A stretch of DNA of 64,000 nt from Kalmusia sp. IMI 367209 (taxonomy: Eukaryota; Ascomycota; Dothideomycetes; Pleosporales; Didymosphaeriaceae): the NCBI GenBank assembly GCA_027946365.1, contig JAPEUQ010000001.1, forward strand, positions 806,001 to 870,000, written 5' to 3'. The notes under the pieces are model-generated. The model was not told the DNA's origin and ran no database searches. It worked only from the letters and a program-made list of their open reading frames with translations. Position 1 is the first letter of the stretch, and each line of letters starts with the position of its first letter. The translations under genes were made by a program, and so were the position numbers. This document shows positions 9,489 through 20,106 of this stretch, piece after piece.

Positions 9489-11624
9489 ATGAAAGGACGA
9501 CAGCTTCCCACTCCACTTCTACTTCTGCTTGTCACGATATGGACTAGGCCTGGTTTTGGATTTGGAACGATCAATGAGCCGGAAGTGGTTGGTCAGCATT
9601 GCGAACATGAAAGAATCACGAGAGCAGCGTTTGCCTGCCCACCAGGCATTACGATATCAGATGGACGATGCTTCGAAGAGTTGAGTCTTCATCAACTAGC
9701 AGGAAGATCGGGACCAGACGGGCATGTAGGATGGGGGACGAACGGTGCTGTCGGTGCACCGGACCTGCTCGATCCTACCCCGGAAGGCCCAGAAGCTCAC
9801 TGCGACAATGCCGACTTCCTTGACACAGACGCCTACGGGATAGGCGTACTGTATCCACGCACACGTGAAGAAGCTACGGCCCAGCTACAGATTTGTACAA
9901 ACCATCTGCGCTTGAGGTTTTCTGAAGGCGTGGATGCCGCGGATAAGATCGTCGATCAGGACGCCCGGATTATCATGAACGAAGTAGACATCTCGCGTAG
10001 TGATTGCCGCTTCTCCTTCCCGGAGCTCCAGATGCACATGTTTTCCAGGGGGAAATGCTCTGCGATCGAGGGTTTTGGGAGAGCTTTGCATGGTATACAG
10101 GACTTTTATGCGCACAGCAATTGGGCTGACGATGCGAATCAGCCTTATGGGTTGACTAATCCTCCGGGCTTGAAGCTCGATGGGTCCCCTTCATTTCTCG
10201 ATTTACGCGCTGAGAACAATATCTCTGACCAGGTGCCTCATGACCTGTCCACAGGCTGTTTCGGCGGTATCATGACCGACGGTCCCGAGGGGAAGGCTGG
10301 TCACCCTTTCGAACCCGGCTCACTGGACTGCACAGGACGCATCACTCACCACACGCTGAACAAGGATAACGGAATTGTCGATCCTATCAGTGGCAAGACT
10401 ACAATGTCCGGCCCAAATACCCCTCGCAGCGATATCCCCGATAATTTCAAGCGAGCAGTGAGAGCAGCTATCAAAGACTCCAGACGACAGTGGCGCTACT
10501 TTCGAGAGCAGATCCGGAGGACCTACGGGAAAGAGAGGGGTAACATCATTGTTTGTGCGCTTGTCCGTGACGATCCGACGCAAGATTGTTACGGGCGACG
10601 AGTTGCCATCTTGCAGGATGCATTGAGAAATACAAGTAGGATTGCAGAGATGCAAATACCTATCCAAGCATGGCTCTTGCAAGAAATCGAAGGCAAGGCT
10701 CACGACGAAGGACCAGGAGAAGGGCTTACAGCTCAAAATTCCACAAAGAGCTTAGGCTCTAGCGGCGAGCTTGAGGATGAAGAAGACAGCAACAGTCAAC
10801 CCGTGAAGGAATTGCATCCTCACCACGGTCTCGATGTCGGCGTTGCATTCAATTCCCTCCGCCACAACTCTACAGTCTTCTATACCAACAAAACCGCTAT
10901 CATAGCCCTGACCAGAACTCGAAATCTGCATCTCAACGAGCAGATAGCACACATATGGCACGCTGGAGATGAAGGCATCCGCGTCCATCTAGGTCTCCTC
11001 CCGCCCCCGCGTGCCCCCTCAGAAGCACCTGATGCTGATGCCGCAGCGCTCAGCAAGCCGAAGGAAGAAGACCTCATCACTGCCGTCCTACGCACAGGCG
11101 GCACATATAGTATTCTGCACAACGAAGAAGCAGTGTCTCCATTTCTCGACCACGTTGTCTCACGAGGCTTAACAGAGTATGACAACGCAAGGGACACAGC
11201 GACGCTCCTACCCGCAGGACTTTCGATCAGCGACTATGTGACACCTGAGTCTGAACCTCGGCGCTTTTCGTTCGATGCGTCGGAGCTGGATAATGCCATC
11301 ATCGCAGTCTCACCGATAACGCCTAAACTATCGCTCCATGTGTGCGTAAGGCATGTTCGCAGAAACGAGGTGATCCAGGAGCTTGATATTGGGTTGGATG
11401 GCAACGCAACCTTCAGAGCCGAGTTGGGCATCGGGGATGTTCCGCGCACAGATGCGTGGTTCGAGCTGGAAGTAGCCCATGTGGAGGGGAGCGGGTTTGT
11501 TGGGAGCGGGTTATTCGAGGTCAGTCTCGAGACGGAAGACGTGGAGTCATACCACTCCTCCAAAGCTCAGCATGGTACTAGTACAGAGGAGACAACCGAG
11601 ATTCCTAAGCATAATGAACTATAG
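9489..11624 (+). CDS. Large secreted protein, CinY/Het-C-like helical metal-site fold
   Basis: A single 711-codon exon. Residues 1-25 form a signal peptide (LLLLLVTIW core, cleavage near GFGFG). The N-terminal ~280 residues contain HERITRAAFACP and RALHGIQDFYAHSNWAD, an H201-x3-D205-x3-H209-x2-W pattern as in the zinc-dependent phospholipase C/Het-C/CinY superfamily, where such residues ligate metal. Many cysteines suggest an extracellular location. The middle holds an acidic Ser/Glu-rich linker (~residues 410-440). The C-terminal ~260 residues look like a beta-rich module with no family I can name. Relatives in plant-associated fungi are usually annotated only as 'CinY-like'. A lipase or nuclease role is possible but not shown. 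No intron, unlike most neighbours. Confidence 0.8.
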   Translation: MKGRQLPTPLLLLLVTIWTRPGFGFGTINEPEVVGQHCEHERITRAAFACPPGITISDGRCFEELSLHQLAGRSGPDGHVGWGTNGAVGAPDLLDPTPEGPEAHCDNADFLDTDAYGIGVLYPRTREEATAQLQICTNHLRLRFSEGVDAADKIVDQDARIIMNEVDISRSDCRFSFPELQMHMFSRGKCSAIEGFGRALHGIQDFYAHSNWADDANQPYGLTNPPGLKLDGSPSFLDLRAENNISDQVPHDLSTGCFGGIMTDGPEGKAGHPFEPGSLDCTGRITHHTLNKDNGIVDPISGKTTMSGPNTPRSDIPDNFKRAVRAAIKDSRRQWRYFREQIRRTYGKERGNIIVCALVRDDPTQDCYGRRVAILQDALRNTSRIAEMQIPIQAWLLQEIEGKAHDEGPGEGLTAQNSTKSLGSSGELEDEEDSNSQPVKELHPHHGLDVGVAFNSLRHNSTVFYTNKTAIIALTRTRNLHLNEQIAHIWHAGDEGIRVHLGLLPPPRAPSEAPDADAAALSKPKEEDLITAVLRTGGTYSILHNEEAVSPFLDHVVSRGLTEYDNARDTATLLPAGLSISDYVTPESEPRRFSFDASELDNAIIAVSPITPKLSLHVCVRHVRRNEVIQELDIGLDGNATFRAELGIGDVPRTDAWFELEVAHVEGSGFVGSGLFEVSLETEDVESYHSSKAQHGTSTEETTEIPKHNEL

Positions 11625-11671
11625 AGTATTTGCATTCGTTATATATAGACCGCTAGATGGCTGATACATTA

Positions 11672-12845
11672 TCAACATTGGAAGTTCCCCTCAGGGTGGA
11701 AATTACAGCTACTATTCGTGCCGCCTGTGATGTTGATGTTGTTGAACGTAAACCCCGAGCATGACCCATCTCCACAAAGAATGTAATAATCCTTCGCCTT
11801 CGCCGTCACCGTACCAGAGATATTCTCCATCGTCACGTTCGTGATCACCACCCCATTCGTTGGCTCCCCGGTTGGGCCCCCGTTTAAATAATCCTGCTGT
11901 ATATCAATGCCGTATGTCGTGATACCCTGCAGCTTGATGTTGCGATAAGTAATGTTCGCAATATATCCAGTAGTCTCAGCATTTGTTTTGATACGCGCGC
12001 CATTTTGGCTGTTCAAGACAACGCTATCTTGGAACAGCACATTGGTGACGTTGTTGTTCGACTTGCCACCCACACTGCCGATGCTAAGGCCGTGGGAACC
12101 ATTGCAGTACATATTCTTCACCGTAATGTTATCCCCCGATGTCACTGCAACGCAGTCATCCTGATTCCTTACCCAGGAATCCCTCAGCGTCAAATTATTG
12201 CAAGACGATATGTCAAAACCATCTGAATTATGTGCGGCTGCTTTTCCGCTCGAGCGGTTGTTTGGTGCGTCGCCGGCGGTGTTATTCAGTGTAATGTTAT
12301 AGATGCTCAAACCATTGCAATTCGATATCGAGAAGCAGTGTACAGGCCAGTTCTGGATGTACAAGTCCTTGATGGTGGAAGCGCCGTTCGCCTTGCTAAC
12401 GGTGATGAAGTGGTTGGGTTTGGAGATGCCGCCATTCGAACCGAGGCCGTCCCACCATGCCTGTCCATTCCCGTCTATGACAGCATCAGGGGCGGCGGTG
12501 ATGGTGATATTTGTGCCGCCAACTTTGATAAGGTCGATGTTGCCGTCATAGTATGCGAATGTTGTTTTGCCGGTGAAGGTCACGGTGGTGCCTGTCTTTA
12601 AGCTGGAGAGGTCGAGCGTTTTACCGCTAGGGACTTCGATGTTGGAGAGGGCGATGGCGGTGCATGACGATACTGCGGCAGGGACGTCGGAGTACTGGGT
12701 TACAGTGCAGGAGCTGTTAGCTGCTGTATCTGCAAGGACGGTGAAGTCCGCAATTGCAGATATGGCAGCAACTATAAAGACTGCCTTGACGTTAGCCTAC
12801 AAGGATTTAACCCTGTGGTTGACACAACTTACCATGAGGCCTCAT
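11672..12845 (-). CDS. Endopolygalacturonase (GH28)
   Basis: A 13-nt first exon (12845-12833), then a 52-nt intron (GTAAGT...AGGCAG, branch GGCTAACG), and exon 2 12780-11672. The junction gives MRPH|VFIVAAISAIADF, a normal signal peptide. 373 residues, the standard size. All GH28 active-site blocks are present: NSDGFDI, QDDCVAV, GSHGLSIGS and RIKT, giving the three catalytic Asp, the His and the Arg-Lys pair. Conserved cysteines and several NxT/NxS glycosylation sites occur along the beta-helix. It cleaves alpha-1,4 linkages of homogalacturonan outside the cell. The tail SCNFHPEGNFQC is the typical C-terminal disulfide. It is convergent with the CinY-like gene, only 47 bp apart. Confidence 0.95.
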
Positions 12846-13392
12846 TTTCATTGGAAACTCAAGCAATCAGAAAGCTTGTGCGACACCCAAGACTCTGGGC
12901 AGAATCATGTTTAAATATGCCCAATATTCTTCCAGAGACATCTCCGTTCCGAAATTGATTGGTCCTGATCGCTGTTTAGCATGCTTCAATATGTTACGCA
13001 CATATTGTGGCTAGTGAGGGGTGTGGCGAAAGATGGATGTTTGATGTTTCTTTCTTCCACGAATCGGCTGTCGCACTCTTCCGCAACGACCTAACAGATC
13101 TAAGAACTACTGAAATTAATGATATTGTATGTCGTTCGTTAAAGGTATGTTAGGACAAGTGATGAAATGTTATCAAGCATATGAAAATAAGGCTTTAGGG
13201 TTAGCATTGTTTGGGCAGTGCCAATCACCCTCGTTTATTAAATTTCGCCTAAGTCTAGAATAAGTACGTATACCTACTAATGTTGCCTTTACGTAGTTTA
13301 ACACTAGTATAAGGCTTCAGTGGACATATGGGTTCTTTCCTAGGACGCGATGACTTCCATTGCGGTCTACCCCATTCTCGGCGGCCAAGTCT
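12846..13392. other. Intergenic; promoter of the polygalacturonase
   Basis: About 550 bases with no coding signal, AT-rich from 13130 to 13340. It is the 5' side of the leftward polygalacturonase and the 3' side of the leftward SDR. Confidence 0.5.
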
Positions 13393-14521
13393 TCAAGTAT
13401 ATTTCTTCACCTGCTCTTCAGTCCAATCCCAGAATTTCTTCGCGTTTCCTAAATATGGTTAGTGAGCCAGTCGCATTTTTTCAGAGTGTACATACCATTA
13501 CCACCATCCGCCTCGCTCTTCGTCGCCGCCACCAGGTCCTCCCTCACCGTCCCAAATCGGCCCCAAGGCCATACTGCAACGCCACCGTCAGCAATTGCTC
13601 CCAGATCTAAGATCAAAAGCTCGCTTACCGAAGGTTCCCGACTTTTCGATCGTGACTTCCCCGCTCAACCCCGCCCATAACAAACTATAACCCCCCAAAT
13701 ACACCGGATGCACGATAAACCCCATCAACCATTGTACAAATCTTGTATGCTCCCTTGCCAATTCACTATTCAAATTCCCTGGGTTAACGGGTACGCACAC
13801 AACGCCGTCATCTTTGTGCACCTTCGCGTACTCTGTAGCATGCAGCCAGTTCCCTGTCTTACTCAGCCCGTAACGGTCCATGCCGGAGACCTTTTTGTGG
13901 AAGTCGAGGTTATCGAGGGGGACCCCAACGTCTTTTGCACCGGCCAGATCGATGGTAGAAGACACCCAGACTACGCGTACTGTATTCGGCGTTTCGACTT
14001 TTGCGGTCGCGACGAGGGTAGGCGTGAGAAGTTTAGTGAGCAAGAATGTGCCAATGTTATTGACACCCAGATTCATCTCGTATCCCTGCGCCGTCTTATC
14101 CGGAACATTGGGTACAGACATAACACCCGCATTGTTGAACAGGACGTGCAATTTTCCCTCTTTGCCGAGGAACTCTTCCACCGTCCCCTTTATCGTCGTC
14201 AGGTCCGCCAAATCAAGTTTCAGGAAGGCTAGGGTGCCGGTTGAGGAGGGAGAGCTGGCTTGAATGAAGGAGATGGCCGCGCGGGCTTTGTCTGCGGAAC
14301 GGGCGGCGATGTAGACTTTTGCGTTGGCCGAGTAGAGCATTCGGGCGAGCTCTTTACCAATGCCAGTGTTGGAACCGGTCACGATATACACCTGAAAGTG
14401 TTAATTGCCAATTTGGGGTTGTTGGGGAAGAGCGTGAAAGTACTTTGCCAGAGAGGTCCGGTAAGTTCTGTTCTGTGAATTGCGGCTTTGGAGGAAAAAA
14501 TTGCGTCCAGGTGTTCCCCAT
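13393..14521 (-). CDS. Short-chain dehydrogenase/reductase (retinol-dehydrogenase-like)
   Basis: Four exons: 14521-14444, 14391-13629, 13573-13496 and 13448-13393, with introns of 52, 55 and 47 nt, all GT-AG and all in phase. 324 residues. It opens MGNTWTQFFPPKPQFTEQ then LPDLSGKVYIVTGSNTGIG, the NAD(P)-binding TGxxxGIG. It continues with FNNAGVM, VVWVSSTIDLAG and the catalytic Y-x3-K (YGLSK). The C-terminus after the last two introns, PWGRFGTVREDLV and KFWDWTEEQVKKYT, is the normal family ending. If the introns were missed, translation would stop soon after SGTFG. The group (WWOX/retinol-dehydrogenase-like SDRs) is abundant in filamentous fungi and its substrates are mostly unknown. A related SDR lies at 41122. 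Confidence 0.92.
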
Positions 14522-15316
14522 ATTGGTAGTCGTGTGCAGTGGAGGTACAGGGGGAAAAGTACGTTCGACACTATGAAGCGATCCTTACAGAGCGTGAGAG
14601 CCTGAGTAGGAACTATTTGCGCAGTGAGTGATGCATGTTAGTGGCAGTAACCTGCGCTTTATTGACACTCGAAAGCATGTCGTAGGAGGTACTGGACGGA
14701 TGAAGCGTAAGTCCGGGGAGCCGAGAACGTATCATTTCGTCCCTATCAGATCAGAATTGACATGCATCCTACAGGAATTATATGCTAGGCCTGACAATAC
14801 GGCTGGTAATGTAAAATGGACAGAATTGCTAGGCAACTTGAGGCCATTACTCACTCGAAGATGCCCAAAGGCGGAGATTCCACTCCGTAAAACGTATCAA
14901 AGAGTGTACTATTACCCTAGCTCGTCCTAGGATAGGTACGGTAATATTGATAACTCGTCCGATTGTAAGCGAAGAGGATTAGCACTTCATGGGCTCGTTC
15001 GGATTTCCGGGATGCTGATTGGATTAGAGTTCAGCCTTGCGCGCAGATACGCTGACCCCATGTAAACTTCACGTGCGAAATACTGAAGTACTCCACTGGA
15101 TGCGCTCGGAGCTGCTTTCTCTCTATTGGTCGATCCATTGACTTCAACGTTGAATCATTCGATAATAATAGAGAATGACTAGACGGACGACCATCGGAAG
15201 AACTTGATCCGATGAACGGATATACACGTGTAGGACGAAATTTCAGGGACGTGCTGGATGCTGAACTATACTGAACCCTGTATACTACAAAAGAGTCTTA
15301 CCCTATATCTCTACGA
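14522..15316. other. Intergenic stretch between SDR and broken C2H2 gene
   Basis: No gene seen. From about 14880 to 15320 it is noticeably TA-rich and may share the mutation history of the pseudogene at 15317-16378. Confidence 0.4.
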
Positions 15317-16378
15317 TCAAGTTACTAGAAAATCGTCCCACAACTTCCAATCTCCATTGACTCCCGCAGCCATTGAAAGCCAGTCTAGCCCAGAGGGCTC
15401 TTCAATACCAATTCCCATCCCTTCATGTACGTGTCCTTGTCCTAATAACCCACTACTTCCACTATGCGGCTGCTCTGCTGACTTCCGTATTTCTCGACTC
15501 ATCTGCGTTGCATCTACGAATTGCGGGTTTGACGAGATCTCGGTCGTGACACTAGCTGAGGAAGAAGGTATAGGGTTGGAATGAGGTATTGCCGCAGTCG
15601 GACTCGTATTATCAAGTTCGGCAGCATGAGTCTACCACGTAACCAGCGATCAATAACCACATCGAAGATATCACTCACAGCCGTAAAAGCGAACGCTTCG
15701 ACACGTAGTTTAGACGCTGGAGGAAGTATCGAATCATACTGTAGCGCGCGTGTAAGCTCCCCAATACGAGCTGGAGCCTCTCTCATAGCTTATTCTCTCA
15801 ACGCGAATAACTCTTCAGAAAACTGCGTCCCGTCTAGGTCTTACACGTTGTCAGCACATACGGAGCTCTTAAGAACCTGACTCTGGTGCGTACAAGGACT
15901 CTCAGGCCTTTGCGACCTAGGAAAGAGGATTTCGTATATTAGAAACCAATTCTCTTTTTTAGACTTTTTCGACGAGACGCGTTGAGCTAATTGCCTCTTC
16001 TGCGTTTCACTGATGCCAAGCCACGTCTGCGCTGGTTGGATCGTGCAGCCTGGAACGCGGCGCAGGTGTTCGTCTCGGTCATTTTCTGTGCGGAAGATTG
16101 AGGAGCAGCGGACGCAATGGATCGGGGTTTGGTGGACCCTGAATAGGTGCTGTCTTTTAGAGGGTTTAGTGCATTAGCTACGCTTACATTAGGGAGAGAA
16201 GGCTGGCGTACTTTAGTCTAGAGATCTCATGCATTTTGTATTTGAAGCATCGGCGATGTCTGAGCGGATCATGCTTTGCGAAAGGACAAGCCAGTTGTGA
16301 AGCGTGCTGATCGTCTGCCGAAGGAGGGGCGTCTAGTTTGCGGCGCTTGCACGATCGATGCCCGTCAATCTTGCCCAT
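15317..16378 (-). pseudogene. Broken fungal C2H2-type regulator-like gene
   Basis: Exon 1 16378-16212 reads ACPFAKHDPLRHRRCF then KMHEISRLK. A 58-nt intron (16211-16154, GTACGC...TAAAAG) restores QHLFRVHQTPIHCVRC and FRTENDRDEHLRRVPGC, a divergent C2H2 domain frequent in Pezizomycotina, then RQLAQRVSSKKS and NWFLIYEILFP. The same frame is then hit by TAA at 15841-15843 and TAA at 15790-15792, with family-like text between and after (DLDGTQFSEELFALRE; AMREAPARIGELTRAL). Near 15620-15645 the frame shifts, and the tail resumes as THAAELDNTSPTAAIPHSNP, ending WKLWDDFLVT at 15317. Both TAA codons could come from CAA, matching repeat-induced point mutation. The N-terminal start is uncertain. Likely non-functional, or truncated after about 159 residues. 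Confidence 0.72.
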
Positions 16379-16957
16379 GGGGCTTTTCCTGGATAATTAT
16401 CGCGAAGATACGCTGTTATTTCTGCGTCTATCTCTGCTCTCATTACTCTCGGCGTACTCGAGTGAACGCTCTGAGCTGCGAGTTGATCTCCAATTCCTCG
16501 TCTGAGGCGCTCGACGATGGATGACCGGACATGGTCGATATTATAGTCGCTAAAGTGCTTTGATGTAAAGAATTTGAACAAGAATGAGCAGGTGGGATGG
16601 GGAATACCGTCATAAAATAGAAAAAAGTCAGGTCGTGGTTTCACACAAGGCTGACGCGCGCACGAGGAGAGTTAAGCACAATTGTGCGCTCAGCCGCGGA
16701 CATGGGTGCTGGGGGAATGCTATTGGTCAATAGCTTGTTGAGTTGAAAAGCCAGTCAACAGTCGCATGGGGTTCAAAATGAAATCAACTTATGTGGTAGA
16801 CGCGAATCTCACACAAGCGCGAACTCGAGCGTCATGTTTTTGATCCTGAACAATTGAAATATGTTCGATGATAGAATCCGTTACTAAACGAAATGCCGGG
16901 TATATCGTGAACCACACTCTTCTCCCAAACGCCTAAAATGCCATGCAGAATGAGACT
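16379..16957. other. Intergenic, includes RPC11 3' flank
   Basis: An ORF on the minus strand (16333-16644) is open for 103 codons but has no recognisable domain and overlaps the start of the broken C2H2 gene. It could be a 5' exon of it, but I found no junction that joins them. Confidence 0.35.
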
Positions 16958-17462
16958 TCATTCTCGCCATTCTTTGCTACACTTGGTGCACTGCTTGTCA
17001 TTAGTTTAATCGTCTCATTCCGCCTGCGACAACCGACCTTGTAGAAAGCCGTCATAGGTTCATCAGCAGATCGAATCTGCAGCTGATACCAATATGCTTC
17101 AAAGTTCCTGCACTTGTCATTCGGACATTGTACTGTAACTCTATCAGCCTCAATGTATCCATGTAGACGGTCAAATCCGTACCATTGGTCTTGTCAACGT
17201 TATCCCATGCGCCCTCACCGCCTAGCGCATCGTCCGGCTTCTTCGGGATTATGATTTTGCGTTCATACAGCTGGTCTTTAAATATGAACTGGAACGGGCA
17301 GGTTAAGCATTCCAGGCGACTGCGGCCTTCAAAAGCGGCGGTGGAGGGGTCGCCCGCAGGCACTTTGGAGACGCGCAGCATATTGTGGCAATTGGGGCAA
17401 ACTTTCGAATTAGTACAGCATTCACATTCAGAGAGAGTAGACGTGGACTCACAGACTAACAT
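16958..17462 (-). CDS. RPC11: RNA polymerase III subunit C11 (TFIIS-like)
   Basis: Four exons: 17462-17453 (10 nt), 17401-17183, 17138-17038 and 16990-16958, with introns of 51, 44 and 47 nt. 120 residues. The product begins MLVFCPNCHNMLRVSK, the N-terminal zinc ribbon; its second CxxC is in LECLTCPF. The C-terminal ribbon reads VQCPNDKC...KCTKCSKEW and carries QIRSADEPMT, the acidic RSADE loop that enters the polymerase active site to stimulate RNA cleavage. This is the Rpb9/TFIIS-related Pol III subunit needed for termination and reinitiation. Every motif and the length match. The first exon encodes only three residues plus one base, so automated callers may pick a wrong start in the long open frame upstream. 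Confidence 0.95.
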
Positions 17463-17899
17463 GGTGGGCGACTGGGTCGCGGCTTGTGACCACTGCAGTT
17501 CCAATGTGCCAGGTGAACGCGGAGCTGCCAAAAAGTTAACGCAGGACCCTGTCAAGCTACAGCCGGAAAAGGAAAAGTGCGGGGTTGTCGATTGCTTCAG
17601 CCACACGAGTACGAACATGTGGGAATAGACGGTGTGGTTTCAGAACCTCGTTGACATCTTGTGTACGCGCTGGATCTTTGTCTATCACGCTGCCCTCCGC
17701 TCTCTTGTATTTACTGTCTCGGTGTAGCTTTTCTTCGGAGTGCGCAATACCGTACAGCCGCCGCGATCCCACCTCTCCGTCACCGCGCCGCACCTCCGAG
17801 CGCACCTTCACACCGCAATCATTTTCCGTCGACGTTTCTACGCACTTTGACGGCACAGAAATTCTCGACATATCTCCGTATTCCTAGCCATTAATTGAA
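17463..17899. promoter_or_regulatory. Bidirectional promoter region
   Basis: A 437-bp spacer between the divergent RPC11 and ankyrin genes. It should contain both start regions. No specific operator is claimed. Confidence 0.5.
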
Positions 17900-18631
17900 A
17901 TGGCCGACGAGGATGTTCGTAAAACGTTTCACTACTGCGACATAAACAGCGGATTCTAACCATATATACAGGGTGCTTCCCCTCGTGAGCTCGTCCTCGA
18001 AGCATGCCGGCGCAACAACACTTCTCTTCTCGAAGAGACCATAGCCGATCTCGCCAAGGCAGCGAAGAAGGCAGGCAAGAAGGACAAGGACTATGTTGCG
18101 GAGACGCTGAACAAGGCGGCTGACGGAGTTGGTAATGGTTGTTTACACGTCGCGGCGACGTACGGAAGCTGTACGTGAAGCCCTGATGTCACCTTGAAGT
18201 CTCTCTTCAACCCTTTTGGGCACCTGTGAAATTCTTTTATGGGCGGTTGTAGAGAACCAAACTGGAGTCTAGGCTAACATGCCGCAGACGATGTCCTTGA
18301 CGTCCTCCTCGACCAGGAAGGCGTTGAAATCGACAACATCGACCGCATGGAACACGACACACCTCTCCACAAAGCCGTCCGTTACGTCAACTCGCTCAAC
18401 AACTCCGAGTGGGAGTCGGCAGGCCATCCCATTGTCGATATTCTCCTCGACGCCGGTTGCGATCCTAGGATACGGAATAAGGCGAAGCTCAAGCCACTGG
18501 AGTTGGTAGACCCGCGGAATACAGTGCTGCGGGGTGAACTGCAGAAGGCAGAGTACGCGCTACAGGCCGCTGGAGATGTGGTTGCAGATGACGATGATGG
18601 ACCGACGGGAAGTGGTAGTGACAGCGAATGA
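17900..18631 (+). CDS. Small ankyrin-repeat protein
   Basis: Exons 17900-17914, 17972-18170 and 18288-18631; introns 57 and 117 nt. The first donor is GTTCGT, the only one that keeps phase to give MADED|GASPRELVLEACRRN. 185 residues. Ankyrin-like helices appear in LVLEACRRNNTSLLEE, GNGCLHVAATYGS|YDVLDVL and DTPLHKAVRYVN...IVDILLDAGCDPRIRNK. The TPLH and LLxAG-xxP signatures are clear. The tail is acidic (VVADDDDGPTGSGSDSE). It resembles yeast YCR051W-type cytosolic/nuclear ankyrin proteins, function unknown. The first exon is only five codons, and the weak first donor leaves the exact N-terminus a little uncertain. Confidence 0.85.
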
Positions 18632-18989
18632 ACATTATAAGTACAGTGCAAAGGGCACATTATTTCAGCATTCGGCCATTGACATGTCCGATCTGTTGGC
18701 ATTCTTCTAGCAAGCTGGCTGTCTACGCTCGTAGTTCGCAGAGGCAACACGGCCGTCTGTCTGCTGCGTGCAGGCCTGAACACAACCGGACATCACTCTC
18801 ACAAGCATCATCGTGTTCGATAGTGTTTCGTGCCCAGTCTTCCTTCTTCGCATGCCGTATTCCATCTATCCCCCAGCCCAACGCATTGGTCGTGCTTCGT
18901 TCGCGCGCCAATTTTCGTATGCGCAGTCGTCATGTTCTCAGTAATCCTAGTATGTGTTATCCAATATTACCATCCGCCGCCCGCTGTGA

Positions 18990-19294
18990 TCAATCCTCCC
19001 GCTATATTTCCGTCAGCAACAATCCTCCACATTCATAGTTCCTAAACTCACCTTCGGTGGTGGCCCTACAGGCTGTATCATCCTTTCCAGCAACTGCACC
19101 CTCGTCTTCTCGCGCGGCTGTCCCAATCCGATACTCATGTACTGTAGTAGAGGCGGGTGTCCGACATATGAACTGAGCGAGTCGCGCGCCATGTTGGATG
19201 TCCATTCATGCTTGGAGGTGTCAGCGGAGCCAATGCCAATGTAGCGGGCTTGGAGCGCTTCGAGTTGCTGCTGAGCGCGGAGCTTGTCGGCCAT
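18990..19294 (-). CDS. Splicing factor 3B subunit 5 (SF3b10)
   Basis: Exon 1 19294-19052 and a 12-nt last exon 19001-18990, with a 50-nt intron (GTGAGT...ATATAG). 84 residues, matching the ~86-residue family. The text ADKLRAQQQLEALQARYIG, TSKHEWTSNMARDS, SSYVGHPPLLQYMSIG and REKTRVQLLERMIQPVGPPP is near-diagnostic for SF3b5, the U2 snRNP subunit wedged in SF3B1 during branch-site recognition. The last exon encodes only RED and a stop. Reading through the donor would add an unrelated tail of nine residues. It is convergent with the ankyrin gene. Confidence 0.95.
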
Positions 19295-19584
19295 GGTGAA
19301 TCGTATGAGAAAGAAGGTTGGGAGGGTGCGATTTGGATTGTGGCGCGATTATGAGAGTGCGGACGACGGAACTTCGAAGCAGAAGTCGCGATACGTAGGT
19401 TAGCTTAGTCAGCAACCCCACTGCACCTTGATGCTCATCAACCGATACCGTGTACTACATACGCAATCACGCATTGAAAAGATTGGATCGCATACGACAT
19501 CAAAATATAGACCATCTAAAATGGCCCAAGAAGATACCATAATGGCCAACGCGCCGCCCACCCCAGACGAAGACGCGGACGCAG

Positions 19585-20106
19585 ATGCGGACGGAGACGG
19601 AGACGGAGAACCCACCTCCCCGTAATCGACTACTCCCCGCCACAGTTCCATACAACGAAGCCTTCGAAAATGCCCTCATGGCCGCTATCCTCTCCTCTGA
19701 CCCCTCCACTTCCAGTACCCCCCTTTTGACTACTCCCATTATAAATCCCACGACCCTCCCCATTCCGCTCACATCATCGCTCCGCACGCACGCGTCGCCG
19801 ATCCCGGGCGTGTTGCTCACACATCAGAATGGCTATCATACTGGAGGGCCCGGGCCGAGTCCGGCGACAATAGATGACTTTGCGAAGAGGTTCATTGAAG
19901 AGGAGGGGGTTGTGGATAGGGAGGGGCTGCAGGGAGCAGTGAAAAGAGCAATTGGTGAGAGGCTTGGAGTCGCGAGGGAGAGAATGAGGGAAAGAGAGGA
20001 GGCAATCAAGAGAAACAGAGGGGTGGAGAGGGAGTTGGAGGATCTGAGGGTGCAGAGGGCGGCGGAGGTTAGTGTGCAGGAGAAATTGAAGGGGATGAAG
20101 AGGTGA
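19585..20106 (+). CDS. Conserved-looking coiled-coil protein, possible frameshift at the N-terminus
   Basis: The frame 19585-20106 gives 173 residues: a short acidic start, then NPPPRNRLLPATVPYNEAFE, a Ser/Thr/Pro-rich segment, GVLLTHQNGYHTGGPGP, and TIDDFAKRFIEEEG followed by a highly charged helix (REGLQGAVKRAIGER... to KLKGMKR) likely to coil. No named domain. A second open frame starting 64 bases earlier (19521: MAQEDTIMANAPPTPDEDAD...) ends at 19625 in the other phase and looks like the natural N-terminus. No GT-AG intron of suitable length joins the two. Either the ATG at 19585 is used or one base was gained or lost in the GAC/GGA low-complexity run (19577-19612). Confidence 0.6.
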   Translation: MRTETETENPPPRNRLLPATVPYNEAFENALMAAILSSDPSTSSTPLLTTPIINPTTLPIPLTSSLRTHASPIPGVLLTHQNGYHTGGPGPSPATIDDFAKRFIEEEGVVDREGLQGAVKRAIGERLGVARERMREREEAIKRNRGVERELEDLRVQRAAEVSVQEKLKGMKR

